A stretch of DNA of 64,000 nt, from contig CM067318.1 in assembly GCA_034231615.1 (NCBI GenBank), positions 31,699,723-31,763,722 on the forward strand. Reading direction: 5' to 3'. The DNA is from Meghimatium bilineatum. Its lineage: Eukaryota > Mollusca > Gastropoda > Stylommatophora > Philomycidae. A program made the position numbers and the translations under genes. Of the stretch, positions 63,378-64,000 are shown one piece after another (positions within the stretch are counted from its first letter, which is position 1; each line of letters opens with the position of its first letter). Below the pieces are notes generated by a model that saw only the letters and a list, made by a program, of their open reading frames with translations, was not told the DNA's origin and searched no databases.

Positions 63378-64000
63378 TGAAGTCTACAGTTGCAATATCA
63401 CAAAACAGTTTTGCCTATGGCGAACTATATTATCAGCAAAATAGAAGTTAATAGACACCTTGGTAAAAATCGATATTTCTAATAGATTTTCACCTGTTCC
63501 TGGGTCCCTGCAGGTGTTATGATATAGTTGAGCTTCAGTAGATTCTCATCAGCGAAGATTTTAATCAACCAATTTCGAAAGTCACGCTTACAGTCAGAAA
63601 CTTTTATAACAGCGATCTGGTTGTTAAAACCACAAGTCGCAAAAAACCAATACCTTATAATATTCATACGGAAAAGATATAACATATTTTCTAATGAGTC
63701 ACACTTTAATGTGTTACAAAGACAACATCTGCACAGATTCTCATTTTGAAAATTTACTCAGATCCCGCGCTGACATTTAGTCTTAATAATAACGCATTCA
63801 CGTTTATAGACTGTACAATAACTTTAAATGTACAACATAACACACGTTATATGTGAATTAGAGAATAGATTAAACAGTAGCTGAAGTTCAAATCAAACAA
63901 GCAAACAGAGAAAACAACAAGCAAGCAATATGGATTTACAGCAGTAAGAACATTTGAGGACTTATATCGGACAAGTGCTTATAATTAATGAAAATAGATT
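63378..64000. other. No recognisable feature
   Basis: AT-rich sequence with short open frames only. Downstream exons of the gene starting at 54130 may lie beyond this edge. Confidence 0.3.

Overview
This window is AT-rich, intron-containing animal nuclear DNA. It most likely comes from a gastropod mollusc, probably a heterobranch/pulmonate snail. Four lines of evidence point there: an RFamide neuropeptide precursor, a secreted two-domain CBM14 chitin-binding protein, LINEs with a C-terminal RNase H domain like the I/nimbus type known from snails, and many RTE-type LINE remnants. No species is claimed. Only two multi-exon host genes can be supported, plus the first exon of a third. Almost everything else is interspersed or tandem repeat.

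1-9.3 kb: the 3' part of an RFamide-type neuropeptide precursor on the + strand (exons 2587-2764, 3474-3656 and 9128-9260). Its signal-peptide exon is not visible. Its last intron (5.5 kb) was originally a ~32-34 bp tandem array and is now broken up by LINE, SINE and (TCTA)n insertions. 9.3-34 kb: no host gene recognised. This stretch holds decayed RTE-like and I-like LINEs, two SINE families, at least eight minisatellites and a piggyBac-like MITE that sits cleanly inside an RTE open frame.

34.8-46.2 kb: a complete gene with a TATA box and four exons. It encodes a 204-residue secreted protein with two CBM14 (peritrophin-A) domains and a Thr/Pro/Ala-rich tail. Its introns are packed with 24-bp minisatellites, LINE remnants and GTA-type trinucleotide tracts. 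46.2-54 kb: repeats only (SINEs, 14-, 29-, 41- and 56-bp minisatellites, a 600-bp retroposon and a hAT-type MITE). At 53.97-54.19 kb a TATA box and a 58-nt signal-peptide exon copy the layout of the chitin-binding gene; downstream exons are uncertain. 54.2-64 kb: minisatellites, inverted SINEs, a second piggyBac-like MITE, and a young, nearly intact I-like LINE (60.2-62.7 kb) with a 5' inversion and an internal deletion in RNase H.

The two host genes act independently: one supplies secreted amidated neuropeptides, the other a secreted chitin-matrix protein. The most notable features are the RFamide precursor with NWIRFamide and YMRFamide peptides, the number of minisatellites that appear to have grown out of transposon coding sequence, and several insertions with precise target-site duplications.
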